Assembly: GCA_030594665.1 (NCBI GenBank)
Contig: JAUVET010000089.1
Location: forward strand, 1-6,393
Source: Methanosarcinaceae archaeon
GTDB taxonomy: Archaea; Halobacteriota; Methanosarcinia; Methanosarcinales; Methanosarcinaceae
Direction of reading: 5' to 3'
Length of the DNA stretch: 6,393 nucleotides
The position numbers were made by a program, and so were the translations under genes. The notes under the pieces were generated by a model. It worked only from the letters and a program-made list of their open reading frames with translations. It was not told the origin of the DNA and did no database searches. Shown here one piece after another: positions 5,388 to 6,393 of this stretch. Numbering within the stretch: the stretch's first letter is position 1; each line of letters starts with the position of its first letter.

Positions 5388-5744
5388 AATGTGGAACAAC
5401 GCAGCATAGGGTTTTTACATACTAATGTTATTGGAAATGTACAAATTTCATCACTTTTTCGACACTCTCATGTATATCATTTCATAATGTTTGGAATGCA
5501 CCGCCTGCGGCGGGTTGATGCGCGGGGTTTGGCAATCGGGCTGTGCATCGATTTTTTATCACTCACATTCCAGAGAAATATTTTGAAAACAAATGATTCG
5601 GAAATTGAGTTATCGAAACCAGTTAATCAAATACCAATTTTCATATCTGCAAATAGGATACTACTTGAAACAGTTTTGTATTCCATGTTTATAATGTGGG
5701 AACGTGCCGCACTGCGCGCGTGCGATCGCACCGGTTTTTACATA
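5388..5744 (+). repeat. Diverged direct repeat pair, second copy with a palindromic insert
   Basis: AATGTGGAAC (5388-5397), followed by GGTTTTTACATA (5410-5421), recurs as AATGTGGGAAC (5693-5703), followed by GGTTTTTACATA (5733-5744). The second copy has about 18 extra bases in the middle, including the 12-bp palindrome GTGCGATCGCAC (5720-5731) and the smaller GTGCCGCAC (5704-5712). The stretch between them (about 5422-5692) shows no convincing gene; its only notable content is the inverted hairpin copy at 5499-5513. Confidence 0.5.
5499..5513 (-). repeat. GCAGGC-core hairpin repeat, copy 3, inverted
   Basis: On the minus strand this reads CCGCCGCAGGCGGTG, identical over 15 bases to copy 2 (5160-5174). 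On the same strand it is followed by CATTCCA, resembling TATTCCA after copy 1. Confidence 0.65.
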
Positions 5745-5929
5745 TGTCTTCTTCTTCTCCATCTAGCGACATTAGAGAGTTGACGCGACACTTGCAATAT
5801 TATATGGTTGATGCGATACCTGGATTGTATAAACTGATTTTGTGCCATTTTTTAGAGTTTCAACTCATCGATCCGAGTATTTTTGATATGATAACTGGAA
5901 GGGATCAATTTATTAAACGAGGTGTTTGA
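5744..5929 (+). CDS. Possible short or broken gene, 61 aa
   Basis: Unrecognised. From ATG 5744 the frame gives a serine-rich start (MSSSSPSSD) followed by what look like amphipathic helices (IRELTRHLQYYMVD, GLYKLILCHFLEFQL, SIFDMITGRDQFIKRG). The composition is protein-like rather than random and loosely recalls small helical adaptor domains, but no family can be named. After TGA 5927-5929 the next frame reads on (FEVGTEFTGEYVWATICLK) to a stop at 6006-6008, so a one-base shift near 5924 could have split a longer gene of about 88 codons. There is no clear ribosome binding site, and the start overlaps the repeat at 5733-5744. An upstream in-frame ATG at 5696 would run through the palindromes and is less likely. 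Confidence 0.3.
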   Translation: MSSSSPSSDIRELTRHLQYYMVDAIPGLYKLILCHFLEFQLIDPSIFDMITGRDQFIKRGV

Positions 5930-6166
5930 AGTGGGCACGGAATTCACCGGCGAATATGTTTGGGCTACTATCTGCTTGAAAAGACAAAAGGTAGAGGTCT
6001 ATTATTGAGCACAAGATCAGGATGTTGCCATGCTAATAAAGAATTTTAGTTATGAGATTAGTGAGGAAATCAAAACAAGGCAGGATGTCTGGAAAAACTG
6101 AAACACTGTACGATGTATTGAGCTAAATATAGCAAAGGGACTTACCTATGTATTGACCTATTCCAG
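5930..6166. other. AT-rich stretch without a supported gene
   Basis: Nothing here can be called with confidence. It holds the possible out-of-frame tail of the 5744 ORF (to 6008) and a 23-codon ORF at 6030-6101 (MLIKNFSYEISEEIK, then TRQDVWKN), which looks protein-like but stops early. After that TGA the same frame stays open to about 6170. It may be a remnant of another small gene. Confidence 0.3.
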
Positions 6167-6377
6167 TTAAGAAAGGGGGTGAAGTATCTTTATTCCAGTA
6201 AGTTTGAGGAAAATCAAATCAATAATGATGAAAAATACTCCAAGAACAGCACCAATTAATAAGGGATTTAAAAATCTCTGCTTATTAGAAACTTTTCTAT
6301 CCCATAAAGATTGTGTATAACACCCAGATTGATAGTCCTGACCAGACTATCCAAGCAATAGGCCCTATAGTTATCAT
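6167..6377 (-). pseudogene. Frameshifted two-helix membrane protein remnant
   Basis: On the minus strand ATG 6377 opens a hydrophobic stretch, ITIGPIAWIVWSGLSIWV, continuing LYTIFMG to a TAG at 6297-6299. One base out of phase the reading continues WDRKVSNKQRFLNP and a second clear membrane helix, LLIGAVLGVFFIIIDLIFLK, ending LTGIKILHPLS at TAA 6167-6169. Joined, they make about 70 residues: helix, short basic loop (DRKVSNKQR), helix. This suggests one small membrane protein split by a single-base indel near 6300, either a real mutation or a sequencing error. AAGAAAAG precedes the ATG and could be a weak ribosome binding site. The second frame has no start codon of its own. Family unknown. 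Confidence 0.45.
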
Positions 6378-6393
6378 CTTTTCTTCTTTAAAC

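Noticed and set aside
5391..5783. 130-codon plus-strand ORF
   Set aside because: It crosses the inverted hairpin copy and the palindromic insert, has no ribosome binding site and has an unconvincing composition. It overlaps the more protein-like frame beginning at 5744.
4980..6393. tRNA or other standard RNA gene in the gene-poor 3' region
   Set aside because: No cloverleaf with TTC-type T-loop or matching acceptor stem was found by eye; the hairpins seen are repeats.

Overview
The window looks like a piece of a methanogen-related euryarchaeal chromosome, most likely from the Methanosarcinales/Methanoperedens neighbourhood. The evidence is a full-length O-phosphoseryl-tRNA synthetase (sepS, confined mainly to methanogens and relatives), a Hef/XPF-type nuclease C-terminus, a UPF0147 protein, an archaeal p27-type zinc-ribbon protein and an archaeal translin/Trax protein. 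Archaeal TATA-like boxes and GGTGAT-type ribosome binding sites support this. The genus is inferred from gene content only.

Layout. 1-447: C-terminal end of a Hef-like nuclease (+). 448-691: intergenic, holding copy 1 of a CGCAGAG-type dispersed inverted repeat. 692-1135: p27 autoantigen-family protein (-). 1136-1257: divergent promoter region with a perfect 9-bp inverted repeat exactly between two opposed TATA boxes. 1258-1527: UPF0147 protein (+). 1549-1758: 69-aa hypothetical (-). 1759-1824: compact divergent promoter. 1825-2460: translin/Trax homologue (+). 2461-2718: copy 2 of the CGCAGAG repeat, then an AT-rich sepS promoter with an 11-bp direct repeat. 2719-4359: sepS (+), overlapping by 4 bp a DUF169 protein (4356-4979, +).

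4980-6393 is about 1.4 kb with no convincing intact gene. Its first 400 bp are packed with structured repeats: a family of hairpins with a GCAGGC core (two direct copies and one inverted copy, with a compensatory base-pair change), four GCATCAAAAA boxes in alternating orientation, a G-free C-run tract, an ATCCTGT 9-bp-period repeat and two back-to-back hairpins. The rest holds a diverged direct repeat, a short possible ORF at 5744-5929 that may be broken, and a frameshifted two-helix membrane protein remnant on the minus strand at 6167-6377. It reads like a decayed intergenic island.

Functionally the genes are mostly information-processing: DNA repair/fork processing (Hef), Cys-tRNA synthesis (SepRS) and RNA/DNA binding (translin). 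The only clear operon is sepS-DUF169. The overlap suggests translational coupling and makes DUF169 a candidate accessory of the tRNA-dependent cysteine or sulfur pathway. No complete new defence or mobile system is visible. The most unusual content is the repeat architecture.
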